NCBI GenBank assembly: GCA_945861025.1
Contig: CAMASN010000004.1
Coordinates: 1-64,000, forward strand
Direction: 5' to 3'
Source of the DNA: Ferrithrix thermotolerans DSM 19514
Lineage (GTDB): Bacteria > Actinomycetota > Acidimicrobiia > Acidimicrobiales > Ilumatobacteraceae
DNA length: 64,000 nt
Position numbers and translations under genes: made by a program. The notes below the pieces were generated by a model, which had not been told where the DNA came from, made no database searches, and was given only the letters and a program-made list of their open reading frames with translations. Shown piece after piece: positions 35,506-45,577 of the stretch (the first letter of the stretch is position 1; the number at the start of each line of letters is the position of its first letter).

Positions 35506-36635
35506 TAGTTCCCTTCCTGAGCAACGCGTCGGTAGACGTCGGCCAAACGAACGGCTGTGTTGTTCCACGAGAAATGATGCAAACGTTGTTTACCAAACTC
35601 GATGAGGTTTGAGCGCAGGGCCGAGTCGGTGAGCGTGCGCTGCATCGCCTCAGCCAGAGCGTTGATGTCGTGAGCGGGTACGAGCATCGCAGCGGCGCCG
35701 GCGACCTCAGGGATTGAGCCCGCAGTAGAGGCGACGATCGGAAGGTCGTGCCCCATTGCCTCAAGGAGCGGGAACCCAAAGCCTTCGTCGAGCGACGGAT
35801 ATGCGAGCAGTTGAGCGTGACGCAGTAGCCAATGCTTAGCGGCTTCGTCGATACGCCCGGTGAAGAGTACGCGTGATCGCGCTGACGCATCGAGCGCATC
35901 GATTGCCGTGTTGATCGCCCCGCGGTCGTCGCCGTCGGTGCCCGCGAGCGCTAGTCGTAGATCGGGGTGAGCGCTCGCGATCTGACCGAACGCCGCCACC
36001 AACCGAGGCAAATTCTTACGCCGCTCAAGCGTGCCGAGAGCAAGCACATAGGGCACGCCGACCAGTTCGGCGACGGGTGCATGTGGCTCGACAGCGAAGG
36101 CATCGAGCGGCAACGCCGCCAGCGGGATTGCCTCGACCCGATCGGTGTTCAGCAGATCGCGAACAGCGTTGGCCGTTGCATCAGAGCTTGCGTGCACCAT
36201 CGCTCCGTTGGCAACGGCCCGGCGCAACACCTGTCCAGCGCGAGATACGTCGGGGCTGGCATCCGAGGCGTTACGCAAGAACCAACAGTCGTACACCGTG
36301 ACCACGCGTGGAAGCCGACTCGGGGGCACCACATAGTTGGTGCCGTGCACCACCTGGGCGGGCCCTAGCCAACGATCGACGCGAGGGCCTGGCAGACGCG
36401 CCCACATCCGTTGGGCAACTGCGGCGGGCATTGGCAGTCGGGTGGTGCCCGGCTGAAGTTTGCCGCGAAAGCTGCACGCGTACGGGGTGAGCGTGACGCC
36501 GGGTTGCTCGCCTAAGGCGATCACCATTTGACGAACAGCGGCGCCGATTCCGGTGAGCGGACCAAGCAGCGGAGATACATCGAGAGCCACATTCAACGCC
36601 TCTGCGAGAGCGTTGTTTGCTTGGAGCGAAGTCAC
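35505..36635 (-). CDS. GT4-family glycosyltransferase
   Basis: About 376 residues of GT-B fold with [20 protein letters not shown] near the N-terminus, [10 protein letters not shown], the [16 protein letters not shown] strand (about 190) and the retaining-GT4 motif [23 protein letters not shown]. The arrangement resembles mannosyl- or rhamnosyltransferases for wall glycans, acceptor unknown. GTG 36635 is preferred to TTG 36638: TAAGCT at 36647-36642 lies 6 bases before it on the reverse strand, a leaderless arrangement. fbiA follows in the same unit. Confidence 0.87.
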   Translation of the reverse strand: MTSLQANNALAEALNVALDVSPLLGPLTGIGAAVRQMVIALGEQPGVTLTPYACSFRGKLQPGTTRLPMPAAVAQRMWARLPGPRVDRWLGPAQVVHGTNYVVPPSRLPRVVTVYDCWFLRNASDASPDVSRAGQVLRRAVANGAMVHASSDATANAVRDLLNTDRVEAIPLAALPLDAFAVEPHAPVAELVGVPYVLALGTLERRKNLPRLVAAFGQIASAHPDLRLALAGTDGDDRGAINTAIDALDASARSRVLFTGRIDEAAKHWLLRHAQLLAYPSLDEGFGFPLLEAMGHDLPIVASTAGSIPEVAGAAAMLVPAHDINALAEAMQRTLTDSALRSNLIEFGKQRLHHFSWNNTAVRLADVYRRVAQEGN

Positions 36636-36641
36636 CAAAAC

Positions 36642-36647
36642 AGCTTA
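36642..36647 (-). promoter_or_regulatory. -10 box TAAGCT for GT4-fbiA unit
   Basis: On the reverse strand TAAGCT ends 6 bases before GTG 36635 and no Shine-Dalgarno site is present. Confidence 0.5.
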
Positions 36648-36690
36648 GTTCTCGTGAGCGGTAATGCTGGTCGACGGCTTCTGAACGGCC

Positions 36691-36696
36691 TAGACT
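36691..36696 (+). promoter_or_regulatory. Likely -10 box TAGACT for gmd (leadered)
   Basis: TAGACT lies about 53 bases before ATG 36750. A transcript starting near 36703 would have a leader with AGGAA at 36738-36742, 7 bases before the start codon. Confidence 0.4.
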
Positions 36697-36749
36697 TGGT
36701 ACACCATCATTTAGCTGCGGGTTCCTCTTCCGCATTCAGGAATCACCAT

Positions 36750-37739
36750 ATGCCTCGCGCGTTTATCACCGGTATCACAGGCCAAGACGGCCGCCATCTT
36801 GCCGAACTTTTGCACTCCAAGGGTTACGAAGTCTTCGGCATGGTCACGGGACAAAACAATCCCAAAGCCGAATATCTTCGGGACGAACTTCCGTTCGTCG
36901 AAATTGTGCCCGGCGACCTCGCCGATCTGCCGTCCCTCGTCAAGGCAATGGCGCACGCCCAGCCCGACGAGGTCTACAACCTCGGCGCCATCTCGTTCGT
37001 CGCAATGAGCTTCAATCAGGCCGAGCTCACTGCCAACATCACCGGCTTGGGCGTGCTGCGCATGCTCGAAGCGATCCGCATGGTTGGTGGCAACGAGAAC
37101 AACCCCATTCGCTTTTATCAGGCGTCGTCGTCTGAGATGTTTGGCAAGGTTCGCGAAACGCCGCAGACCGAACGCACACCGTTTCACCCTCGCTCGCCAT
37201 ACGGTTGCGCCAAGGTGTTTGGTCACGACATCACAGTCAACTACCGCGAGAGCTACGGCATGTTTGCGTGCAGCGGCATCTTGTTCAACCACGAAGGCCC
37301 GCGCCGCGGACTCGAGTTCGTCACCCGCAAGGTGACCAACGCAGTAGCGCGCATCAAGCTCGGTTTGCAGGAAGACATTGTGCTCGGCAACCTCGACAGC
37401 CGACGCGACTGGGGTTTCGCTGGCGACTACGTGAAGGCGATGTGGCTGATGCTGCAGCAGTCTGAGCCAGACGATTTTGTGATCTCAACGGGCTCGGCGT
37501 ACAGCATCGAAGACCTCGTGCAGTTGGCCTTCGCCGAGGTTGGCATCGAAGATTGGCGTTCCTACGTGCGTCAAGATCCCAAGTTCTTCCGCCCAGCCGA
37601 AGTCGACTTGCTGATCGGCGACTCAACGAAGGCACAGACCAAGCTTGGCTGGAAGCCCGAGGTCGACTTCGCTCAACTCGTGAGCATGATGGTCGCTCAC
37701 GACTTGGCGTACGAGACCCGCAAAGCCGCAAACAGCTGA
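36750..37739 (+). CDS. gmd: GDP-mannose 4,6-dehydratase
   Basis: The 329-residue SDR matches Gmd: [19 protein letters not shown] with the GxxGxxG NADP motif, [24 protein letters not shown] (Tyr-Lys), [15 protein letters not shown] and the [11 protein letters not shown] segment specific to Gmd. It makes GDP-4-keto-6-deoxymannose from GDP-mannose, precursor of GDP-fucose, GDP-rhamnose or related sugars. No clear Fcl or Rmd reductase is nearby. ATG 36750 was chosen over a frame to 36528 because AGGAA stands 7 bases upstream; the extra part would overlap the divergent gene. Confidence 0.95.
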   Translation: MPRAFITGITGQDGRHLAELLHSKGYEVFGMVTGQNNPKAEYLRDELPFVEIVPGDLADLPSLVKAMAHAQPDEVYNLGAISFVAMSFNQAELTANITGLGVLRMLEAIRMVGGNENNPIRFYQASSSEMFGKVRETPQTERTPFHPRSPYGCAKVFGHDITVNYRESYGMFACSGILFNHEGPRRGLEFVTRKVTNAVARIKLGLQEDIVLGNLDSRRDWGFAGDYVKAMWLMLQQSEPDDFVISTGSAYSIEDLVQLAFAEVGIEDWRSYVRQDPKFFRPAEVDLLIGDSTKAQTKLGWKPEVDFAQLVSMMVAHDLAYETRKAANS

Positions 37740-37773
37740 CGTAGCTTGCGCTGCCGACAGTGCCTTGGGTCGG

Positions 37774-39183
37774 TTACGACTCGAGAGGCATGTCGGTGGC
37801 GGCATCCATCAGCGAGTCTGCGGTGGGCACAATGCCGACCCGCAACCGCTCACGAAGCGCGAAGCCGAACACCACGGTTGCCGCCACCGATGAGGCCACG
37901 AGGCCCATCTCGACTCGTAGATACACGTCGTGCGAGCCGAGCCAGGTGACGAGCACAAATGCCACCATGCCGGCGCACCAGCCCAAAGCCACCAACGCGT
38001 GGCCGTGTAGGGCGATGATTGCTTGAGCGATGGTGAGCGCCACCATGTACAGGGCGGTGCCGAAGACCAGCATCGTGATAGTGCGCGTGCTGAGCTCGGC
38101 GTCGTACACCTTTTTGAGGATGAATGGTCCGAGTAGCGCTGCGCTCGCCACGCCGAGGGTTCCGACGCCCAGCACCACAAGCATGAGCTTTTTGAAGCCC
38201 TGCCTAAACTCGGCAATCTCGTTACGAACTGCGAGTCGGGCGAGGCGCGGCAACAATGCAGCTTGCACAGCTTGGAATAAGAACAGCGGCACGCGGCCGA
38301 GCAGCACGCCATAGCTGAACCGAGTCACGAAGCCGTTGTCCTGATCTTTCTTCAACAGGTCAACTGCGATGGGGCCCGCGTTGACGAGTCCGGCGGCGAA
38401 CACCGAGCCCAACAAAAGCCAGCCAAGGTTTGGTGTGACCTCGGACCACTCGGCCGGTGGGCCATCTTCGGTCTTGAGGTCGCCGCGGGCAAACACGATG
38501 GCGACGCCGACAAGCGGCGCAAGCGCAACGGTGAATGCGTACGCACCCGTGTTCGTGACGCCGCCTGCCCAAAGGGCAAGGCAGCCAATAATGCGTGCGG
38601 CGCCGTCGGCGCCCATCACGATGCCGTATGACGCGAAGCGACCGTGCCCCGAGCAGATGCCGCGAGCCAGATGCGCTGGGGCGTAGGAGATAAAGCCAAC
38701 AATGAGGGCTGCGGTGATGACCCAGTCACCCTCGAAGAAGTTTGAGGTGATTGATCCCGAAGAAATCACGATCACGCTACACACGATTGCGGTGAGCATC
38801 GCTGCAAGCGGCACCACGCGGCGCACCACGGGGCGCCCTCCTTGGTTCATGCCCCGGCGATGAGCGAGAGCACGTCCGAGTTCTTGCTCAAGCGGCAAGA
38901 AGAATCCGGGCGCTAAAAAGAATGTGGCGAACCACAGGCTGCTGATCGGCTTGAAGCCATCTTCGCCGAGGGCTATGACTCCAACCTTGAAGAAGGCGTA
39001 ACTGGCGATACCAGCGACGAGTAGACCGCCTCCGACAGGCAATGTGCCTTCGGGCAGTGGAAGGCGTTGTAACGCCGATGGTTCATTGTCGCGCTTGGCC
39101 AAGATTGGCAAGGCTAGCGTCACGGGGTGGCTGAGCGAAGCCACCACCGCACGCGTCAGGTGCGATATCGTTGGATTATTCAC
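37774..39183 (-). CDS. Polysaccharide/oligosaccharide flippase (MVF/Wzx-like)
   Basis: The 469-residue protein has about 12-14 hydrophobic segments from residue 50 on, with charged loops (EQELGRALAHRRGMNQGG, RGICSGHGRFASYG), fitting MATE/MOP-type polysaccharide flippases that move lipid-linked glycans across the membrane. The ARGICSGHGRFA loop is typical of the Wzx-type proteins of actinobacteria. It starts at GTG 39183. The position next to gmd and the glycosyltransferases supports a wall-glycan flipping role. Confidence 0.85.
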   Translation of the reverse strand: MNNPTISHLTRAVVASLSHPVTLALPILAKRDNEPSALQRLPLPEGTLPVGGGLLVAGIASYAFFKVGVIALGEDGFKPISSLWFATFFLAPGFFLPLEQELGRALAHRRGMNQGGRPVVRRVVPLAAMLTAIVCSVIVISSGSITSNFFEGDWVITAALIVGFISYAPAHLARGICSGHGRFASYGIVMGADGAARIIGCLALWAGGVTNTGAYAFTVALAPLVGVAIVFARGDLKTEDGPPAEWSEVTPNLGWLLLGSVFAAGLVNAGPIAVDLLKKDQDNGFVTRFSYGVLLGRVPLFLFQAVQAALLPRLARLAVRNEIAEFRQGFKKLMLVVLGVGTLGVASAALLGPFILKKVYDAELSTRTITMLVFGTALYMVALTIAQAIIALHGHALVALGWCAGMVAFVLVTWLGSHDVYLRVEMGLVASSVAATVVFGFALRERLRVGIVPTADSLMDAATDMPLES

Positions 39184-39280
39184 CTGTAGCGGCTAGGTTG
39201 TCACTCTAGGCGGTTGAATGGTGATCTGGTTAGTGCGCAGAGTTCGGCGCAGTGGCACGGCAAAGGACGGTGATTGATCA

Positions 39281-41746
39281 ATGCAGCGCAATCGACGATG
39301 CCTCCTTGGTCCGCTCTTCGCTGTGGTCGCAGGCGCCCTGTCGTTGCCATCTCCGGTAACGGTTCGCGCTGCGGCACTGTCACCGGCGTCGATCGCAATC
39401 GAAGGTCACGGATGGGGTCATGGCGTCGGACTGAGCCAATACGGTGCGCTCGGATACGCCGTCAACTATGGCTGGAGCGCGGCGCAGATTCTCGATCACT
39501 ACTACGGCGGCACGGTTGCGTCCACCGTGGCGTCGTCTGAGATCACTGTGCGTCTGTCTGGGCTCGACGGTTTCGCGACAGCGGTGGTTCACGACAAAGC
39601 CGCATTGATCATCGACAGTTATGTCCCCGCCCTTGGCCAACCGTCTGCATGGCGTTCGCTCGTCGCCAACGAAATCTCCGAAGGTCACTACAGGGTCTGG
39701 GGCCGATCCGACGCCAACGTGTGCCCACCGACAGGTGTCAATCTCGATGACCCCGCCAATGGGTGGACCGTGGTGATCGCCGACCAGGTCACCTCGGTCA
39801 CCATTCGGCCACAGACCGACACCAGCGCCAGCGCTGATGTAAGTGATCTCGTTGGGCTGTGCGAGCCATCATCGGGTCGGGTTCGGTATTACCGCGGAGC
39901 GATACGCGCCATCAACAACAGGGCGCTGGCCAATCGCACCGTCAGCGTGGTTCCGCTCGAGCAGTATCTGCGCTCGGTGGTTGCCGGAGAGGTCTCGGCG
40001 GGTTGGGCAGCGATGGGTCAAGGCAAGGGCGCTCAGGCATTGCAGGCCCAAGCCGTCGCCGCTCGCAGCTATGGCCTAGCTGAGAACAAAGAGGCATACG
40101 CCAAGACCTGCGACTCGGGCAGCTGCCAGATGTATCGCGGGGCGGCGTATCGCAGCGGCGTTGGCGGCTCGTTCGTCGCGCAAGAGTTCGCGGCAATTGA
40201 CGCGGCCGTGGCGGCAACCAGCGGACTCGTGCGGCGTTACGGCTCTGAAGCTGGGGCTATTGCCTACGCGATGTTCTCGTCGTCTTCTGGCGGATACACA
40301 GCGAAGACTTCGCTTGGTTTCACGCCTGTGGTCGACGACGGCGACGCCATACGTTCGAACGCGGCTCACTCGTGGTCGGTGTCCGTAGGTGTTGCCGCAA
40401 TCGAAGCGGCATGGCCTGCCATCGGTAGTTACTCGGGCATCGTGGTGAAGACGCGTGAAGGCTTTGGCGACTGGGGCGGACGTGTGCTCACGATGCGCAT
40501 CAACGGCTCGGCCGGCGCGGTGAACATCAGCGGTGACACGTTCAGGGCCACGATGGGTCTCAAGTCAAACTGGTTCCATCTCGTGGGCGATACGTCGGTG
40601 CCGGCCCCCACCGATCCGTGTGGCTCGCAAACCACCTCTACGGTGGGTGGCGTTACTGCCAATGGCGCGGCAAGTCGGTTCACGCCGCTCACGCCGACGC
40701 GACTCATCGACACCCGCTCGGGTCTGGGTGTGCCGGCCGCGCCACTCGCTGCGGGCTGCACACTTACCATCGATCCCAACGTTGGCGCCGATGCAACCGC
40801 GGTGGTTGTCAACGTCACCTCGGTGACTCCAGCGATCAACGGATTCCTTACTGCGTACCCATGCGGCGCCGAGCGGCCGTTTGTTTCGATCGTGCCGTCT
40901 GTCGCTGGCCGAATTGTTCCGGGCACAGCCATCGTGCCGCTCAATGCCGACGGCACGTTCTGCGTGTTCTCGTCGACCACGACTGATCTTGTGATCGATC
41001 TCTCTGGAGTCTACGGAACCGCAACCGGTCAGCGGTTTCAGCCCGTTGCTCCACAACGGTTCTTCGATTCGCTCGCTGCTCCGTTGGTGCGAGCCGACTC
41101 GGTGGTACGCGTGCAGATCGCAGGCGCTCGCGGCGTGCCAGCCTCGGCTACCGGAGCAGCTGTCACGGTGCATAGCTCAAGCGCTGTGGGCGCCGGATTC
41201 GTCACCATCTGGCCATGCGGCGCCGAGCGGCCAACTACGTCGGTGCTCAACGCAACCGCGGGTGCGTCCGTAACCAACCACGTGCAGCTTGGTTTCGACA
41301 GCGCCGGCGGTGTGTGCATGTACGCCGCCACAGCGATGCGGTTGATGCTCGACGTCAGCGGCTGGTTTGGTCCCACGGCCACCGCCGACTTCCACGCACT
41401 CATGCCGCGGCGCTTGCTCGATACCCGAGAAAACATAGGCCTCACCGGTCGGTTCGCTGCGGGTCAGAATCGCGCGATTGCGGTCACCGGCGTTGGGGGA
41501 GTGCCAGCGGTCGGAGTCGCGGCAATCGCAGCCGAGGTCACCTCCGTAGGAGCGCTCAAAGCCGCATACGTCACGGTGCACCCGTGCATCGCCAAAGTGC
41601 CGAGTGTGTCGATGGTGCGCAACCTCGCCAACTCGGTGGCTGCCACCACCGTTACGGGTGTGGTCGATGGTGCTGGTCGATGGTGCCTGAAGTCAAACGT
41701 GTCGATGCACGTACTCATCGACGTCAGCGGTTGGTACGGCATCTAG
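39281..41746 (+). CDS. Secreted SpoIID/LytB-domain protein with three C-terminal DTR repeats
   Basis: The 821-residue protein has a signal peptide (about 1-31), then GHGWGHGVGLSQYGALGYA and ILDHYYGGT at 42-80, a SpoIID-type domain with VVPLEQYLRSVVAGEVSAGW (catalytic Glu of lytic transglycosylases) and QAQAVAARSYGL (about 225-275), and three repeats of about 120 residues from residue 466 (see the repeat entry). SpoIID enzymes cleave peptidoglycan glycan strands. In B. subtilis SpoIID the GxGHGVGMSQYG motif is C-terminal to the domain; here it is N-terminal. The ATG at 39281 has AAAGGA 12 bases upstream. Confidence 0.88.
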   Translation: MQRNRRCLLGPLFAVVAGALSLPSPVTVRAAALSPASIAIEGHGWGHGVGLSQYGALGYAVNYGWSAAQILDHYYGGTVASTVASSEITVRLSGLDGFATAVVHDKAALIIDSYVPALGQPSAWRSLVANEISEGHYRVWGRSDANVCPPTGVNLDDPANGWTVVIADQVTSVTIRPQTDTSASADVSDLVGLCEPSSGRVRYYRGAIRAINNRALANRTVSVVPLEQYLRSVVAGEVSAGWAAMGQGKGAQALQAQAVAARSYGLAENKEAYAKTCDSGSCQMYRGAAYRSGVGGSFVAQEFAAIDAAVAATSGLVRRYGSEAGAIAYAMFSSSSGGYTAKTSLGFTPVVDDGDAIRSNAAHSWSVSVGVAAIEAAWPAIGSYSGIVVKTREGFGDWGGRVLTMRINGSAGAVNISGDTFRATMGLKSNWFHLVGDTSVPAPTDPCGSQTTSTVGGVTANGAASRFTPLTPTRLIDTRSGLGVPAAPLAAGCTLTIDPNVGADATAVVVNVTSVTPAINGFLTAYPCGAERPFVSIVPSVAGRIVPGTAIVPLNADGTFCVFSSTTTDLVIDLSGVYGTATGQRFQPVAPQRFFDSLAAPLVRADSVVRVQIAGARGVPASATGAAVTVHSSSAVGAGFVTIWPCGAERPTTSVLNATAGASVTNHVQLGFDSAGGVCMYAATAMRLMLDVSGWFGPTATADFHALMPRRLLDTRENIGLTGRFAAGQNRAIAVTGVGGVPAVGVAAIAAEVTSVGALKAAYVTVHPCIAKVPSVSMVRNLANSVAATTVTGVVDGAGRWCLKSNVSMHVLIDVSGWYGI
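40679..41743 (+). repeat. Three DTR-type protein repeats in the SpoIID protein
   Basis: Repeats start near 40679, 41037 and 41390. Each begins with a Phe-x-Pro/Ala-Leu/Val-x-Pro-x-Arg pattern and ends with Asp-Val/Leu-Ser-Gly-Trp/Val-Tyr/Phe-Gly. The middle has YPCG/WPCG and similar cysteine-containing strands. The same repeat appears in the surface protein at 55107-56501. Confidence 0.8.
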
Positions 41747-41781
41747 TAGTTCGGCGCGTGCGTTGCGCCGCGCGCCCAGTG

Positions 41782-42186
41782 TCAGGCGGCAGCGAAGATG
41801 CGGCCGCGCACTTGTTGGCGAGCAGTCTTGGCGATGTCGTGAGCCTGCACCAGCAACGACCCAGCACGCACGGGCAGACGCTTTTCGAGTTCAACCACTG
41901 CCTCGTCGATTTTGGTCTCAAACGAATCGATGCGGCTTTCGATGTCTGCCGCCTGGTCGTTGATCGACTTGGTGATTTCACGCCGACGCACTTGAGCCTT
42001 TTGGAAAGCCACGACGGCGAGGCCGATGGTGACGTAGGCAACATCTTTTGCAGTGTCGGCGACGGCCTCGGTGTCGATGTCGGAGACATTCACCTTGGGG
42101 AAATTCAACGTCGAGAGGTTCAGGCGCGAGATGTCGAGGGCGCTGAGGTCAATTGCGGGGAAGGTAGGGAATTTGATCGAAGCCAT
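41782..42186 (-). CDS. Small coiled-coil protein of unknown function
   Basis: The 134-residue protein has a short start rich in repeats of Asp-Leu-Ser and Val-Asn, a weakly hydrophobic segment (about 43-62) and a long amphipathic helical middle (about 65-115) with heptad-like spacing of Ile, Leu and Val, ending in RQQVRGRIF. It resembles heparin-binding haemagglutinin-like or phasin-like helical proteins but no family is certain. ATG 42186 has GAGGAGG 6 bases upstream, and TATTAT at 42248-42243 (reverse strand) may be its -10. Confidence 0.7.
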   Translation of the reverse strand: MASIKFPTFPAIDLSALDISRLNLSTLNFPKVNVSDIDTEAVADTAKDVAYVTIGLAVVAFQKAQVRRREITKSINDQAADIESRIDSFETKIDEAVVELEKRLPVRAGSLLVQAHDIAKTARQQVRGRIFAAA

Positions 42187-42322
42187 GATGGCCTCCTCTT
42201 GTGCGTGGCCGTGGGTGCTGGCCGTGGAGAGATAGTGAACACATAATAGGTCGGAGTGACAACTTTTGCACCCACTCGTCTGCGCTGTCTGTAGCTGCCC
42301 CCATTTTCGGGTCGATCACGAC

Positions 42323-42328
42323 TAGCCT
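42323..42328 (+). promoter_or_regulatory. -10 box TAGCCT for the GT2-membrane gene
   Basis: TAGCCT, also seen at 18990, lies 9 bases before GTG 42338; no ribosome site is visible. Confidence 0.45.
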
Positions 42329-42337
42329 CGGCTCCTC

Positions 42338-45300
42338 GTGGACGTCATCGCCGAACTCGCCCCGCCCGTTGTGGCAGTAGTGGTAGTTCACGATCCGCAG
42401 GTCGATTTCGACGAGGTGTTGAGCTCGCTCGCCGACCAGGACTATTCGAATCTGAAGACGCTGTTCTTGCTCACCGGCGCCAACGAAGAACTCACCGAGC
42501 GCATCCACAGCTACCTCCCCGATGCCTTTGTGCGCGAGGTTCCAGACAACCCGGGCTACGGCGCAGCCGCCAACGAAGTGTTGCGACTCGTCGAGGGTGA
42601 TAACGGATTGTTTCTCCTGATGCACGACGACCTCGCGCTTGACCCGAGCGCAGTTCAGTTGCTCGTCGAAGAGTTGTATCGATCAAACGCGGGCATCGTG
42701 GGACCGAAGTTGGTCGTGTGGGATCAGCCGCAGGTGCTTCAACACGTGGGCCTTGGCGTCGATCGTTTCGGAGAAATTGATCCGCTCGTTGAGCCGGGCG
42801 AAATCGATCAAGAACAGCACGATGCGGTGCGAGACGTGTTTGCGCTTCCATCAGCGTGTCTGTTGGTGCGCGCCGATTTGTTCCGGGCCATCGGCGGGTT
42901 CGACGAGTCCACCGACTTCCACGGCGAAGATCTCGACCTGTGTTGGAGGGCCAACCTGAGTGGCGCTCGAGTCGTCGTTGTGCCCGCCGCCCGGGCGCGC
43001 CATCGAGAACAACTCGTGCAACGCCGACCCGATTTGGCCCATCATCTGAACGCTGCGCATCATCGAGTGCGCACGGTTGCCACGCTCACGGGCGGCCTTC
43101 GTTTGCCGCTGGTGTTGGTGCAGACGCTGTTGCTTTCACTGCTTGAGATTGTTGTTGGCTTGTTCACTGGCCGACTCGGCGAGGCCGTGGCATCGCTGCG
43201 GGCCACGGTTGGTCTTGTGCCGCGTGTTGCCTCGATTGTGCGCCGCAGACGCGAGGTGGCGAGCTTGCGTCACGTGCCGTATCGCGAAGTTGCTGGTTTG
43301 CAGATCCGCGGCAGTGCCCGTTTGGCGTCGTACCTACGCACTCGCGAGCAACAGCACATGTCGGTCGATCACAGCGCAGTTGGGCTTGGTCGGTTTACGC
43401 GTAACACGGCCGGGCAGGTTGCTGCGTGGGTTGCAATTCTTGTGCTCGCCGCAGTAGGTAGCCGCAGCTTTGTGATGCACGGCGTCCCCGCAGTTGGCGA
43501 CTTTTTACGTTTCCCAGATCGCTCCAGCGCGCTGCTTGGCCAGTACTGGTCGGGCTGGTGGGCGCATGGCCTCGGCCAAACTACGTCGGCCCCAACTGGC
43601 ATCGCGATACTCGGCGCCATCGGTACCTTCACCTTTGGACACATGGGCTTGTTGCACACCGTTGCAGTGTTGGCGTGGTTGCCCATTGGTTACTTCGGTG
43701 CATGGCGCGTGATGTCGATCTTCCCGTCGTCACGGGCGCGCATTGCCGGTCTGGTTGTGTTTGCTGCCGTGCCTTTGCCATACAGCGCGTTGGGCGCTGG
43801 CCGCTGGGGCGTTGTGGTGGCCTATGGCGCGGCGCCATGGGTGGTGCACCTGCTGCGCAAGATCGCACTCATTGAGCCCGCGCTGTTGGCGCGATCCGAC
43901 GCCGACGTTGTCGATGCATTCGACACGTTTAATCGACGCGAAGAGCTCTACCGCGTGGCGCGGTTGGCGCTGTTGGTCGGCTTCGTCGCAGCATTCGAAC
44001 CATCGTTCTTAGTTGTTGTAGTGATCAGTGGGTTGCTACTCGCATTGGCTACGGTAGTGGCGCGTGGTTCTGCTCGGGCCGCGATCACTCTGTTCGCAGG
44101 AGCAGCGATTGCAGCCGGAGTCGCTCTGCTCATCAACCTGCCTTGGGTGAACTCGCTCATCGGTAAACACGGCTGGGATGCCTTCGTCGGCGCGCCATCA
44201 CTGCCGTCGCCCAACGATGGAGTAGCGACCGTACTCCGCTTCGGTGTTGGGCCAAGCAGCCTCGGTGTGTTGGCGACGGCGCTGTGGCTGCCGGCGTTGG
44301 CGGCGCCGTTGCTGGCTCGCGGTTGGCGCCTCACATGGGCCGCTCGCGGTGGCGTGCTGAGCGTTGGGTTCTTTGTTCTCGCCGTAGCGTCGTTACATAA
44401 CTCGTTGCCGTTCCGCCTTCCTGAAATCGGAATGCTGCTCGCGCCGGCAGCTGTGGGCCTGGCGTTGTCTGCGGCATGCGCAGTTGCAGCGTTTGAGCAA
44501 GACGTACAAGGTGCCAGTTTCGGATGGCGTCAACCGCTTGGTGTTATCACCGGCGCATCGATGCTGATTGGTCTTGTACCTGCGCTTGCTGCAACAGCCG
44601 ACGGGCATTGGTCCACGCCGTCGACAGTGCTGCTGCAGCCATCTCAGCAGTTTGCTTACGACCCGGTCGAGGGCGACTATCGCACCTTGTTCGTGGGTGA
44701 CACCCGGGTGATGCCATTGGCCGGATGGCGTCTTGGCGATTCGGGCCAAAGTGGTGTGGCGTTCACGGTTGTCGACGACGGGCCGCTGTTCATTAACGAG
44801 CGCTGGGCTGGCTTACCTACGGCAGGCGAGCGCAACATTGCATCGGTGCTGCAACTCATCGCCGACGATTCCACGGCACGAGTTGGTCGACTTCTAGCGC
44901 CGTACTCGATTCGTTACATCGTGGTGCCCGTCGTGAACGGGCTCGACTCGCCGGCCAGCAGTCCGCTGCCGTTGCCAGCGGGCCTCATCGAGAGCCTTAC
45001 GGCGCAGCTCGATCTACGCCGGATGTATACGCCGCCCAACTACATCGCCTTCGAAAACGTTGCATGGATCCCCACTCAAAGCGTGCTGAGCCCATCGGTT
45101 GCCGAGGCCAGCAAGAAAGCCGGTCCCGAGGTTCTTGCCAAGACCGACACGTCGGGTTCGCAACCGGTGTTGGTTGGCATGAGTGGCCGCGGTCCTGGAA
45201 GCGGACCCGTGACCCCAGGTGTGTTGCATGTGGCCCGACCTTTCGACGCCAACTGGCAGCTGCGGGTAGATGGCCAAGGCATCGCCGGACGCATTGCCTT

Positions 45301-45577
45301 TAGCGGCACTACAGCATTCGAAGTTGGTAACGCCGGTAACGCCACACTCACCTATTCCACCTCAACTGGGCGTCACCTTGCCGTGCTGATGCAAGCAGCA
45401 GCGTGGCTGGCGCTTGCTGTGGCTGCGAGCCGAATCCGATGGGATCTGCTTCGTCGCAAGCGACGCGTGGCGGTGGCGTCTGAGGGGCCACTGCTGAGCC
45501 TCAACGATCTTCAGCCGACAGCGCCTGCGTCCAACGCTGAGGCCCCCGAGGCGGACCCCCAGGGAGCAACACCATGA
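42338..45577 (+). CDS. GT2 glycosyltransferase fused to a large membrane domain
   Basis: The 1,079-residue protein has a GT2 domain (about 1-250) with the PDNPGYGAAANEVL segment, the DxD-type HDDLAL, and EDLDLCWR. After a hydrophobic pair (about 255-285) it has a long membrane part with ten or more helices (about 360-740), then an extracytoplasmic domain (about 750-1025) and a last helix. It may elongate a wall glycan and transport or anchor it. Such giant GT2 proteins with a DUF5719 neighbour are common in actinobacteria. It overlaps the next gene by 4 bases (ATGA). Confidence 0.85.
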   Translation: MDVIAELAPPVVAVVVVHDPQVDFDEVLSSLADQDYSNLKTLFLLTGANEELTERIHSYLPDAFVREVPDNPGYGAAANEVLRLVEGDNGLFLLMHDDLALDPSAVQLLVEELYRSNAGIVGPKLVVWDQPQVLQHVGLGVDRFGEIDPLVEPGEIDQEQHDAVRDVFALPSACLLVRADLFRAIGGFDESTDFHGEDLDLCWRANLSGARVVVVPAARARHREQLVQRRPDLAHHLNAAHHRVRTVATLTGGLRLPLVLVQTLLLSLLEIVVGLFTGRLGEAVASLRATVGLVPRVASIVRRRREVASLRHVPYREVAGLQIRGSARLASYLRTREQQHMSVDHSAVGLGRFTRNTAGQVAAWVAILVLAAVGSRSFVMHGVPAVGDFLRFPDRSSALLGQYWSGWWAHGLGQTTSAPTGIAILGAIGTFTFGHMGLLHTVAVLAWLPIGYFGAWRVMSIFPSSRARIAGLVVFAAVPLPYSALGAGRWGVVVAYGAAPWVVHLLRKIALIEPALLARSDADVVDAFDTFNRREELYRVARLALLVGFVAAFEPSFLVVVVISGLLLALATVVARGSARAAITLFAGAAIAAGVALLINLPWVNSLIGKHGWDAFVGAPSLPSPNDGVATVLRFGVGPSSLGVLATALWLPALAAPLLARGWRLTWAARGGVLSVGFFVLAVASLHNSLPFRLPEIGMLLAPAAVGLALSAACAVAAFEQDVQGASFGWRQPLGVITGASMLIGLVPALAATADGHWSTPSTVLLQPSQQFAYDPVEGDYRTLFVGDTRVMPLAGWRLGDSGQSGVAFTVVDDGPLFINERWAGLPTAGERNIASVLQLIADDSTARVGRLLAPYSIRYIVVPVVNGLDSPASSPLPLPAGLIESLTAQLDLRRMYTPPNYIAFENVAWIPTQSVLSPSVAEASKKAGPEVLAKTDTSGSQPVLVGMSGRGPGSGPVTPGVLHVARPFDANWQLRVDGQGIAGRIAFSGTTAFEVGNAGNATLTYSTSTGRHLAVLMQAAAWLALAVAASRIRWDLLRRKRRVAVASEGPLLSLNDLQPTAPASNAEAPEADPQGATP

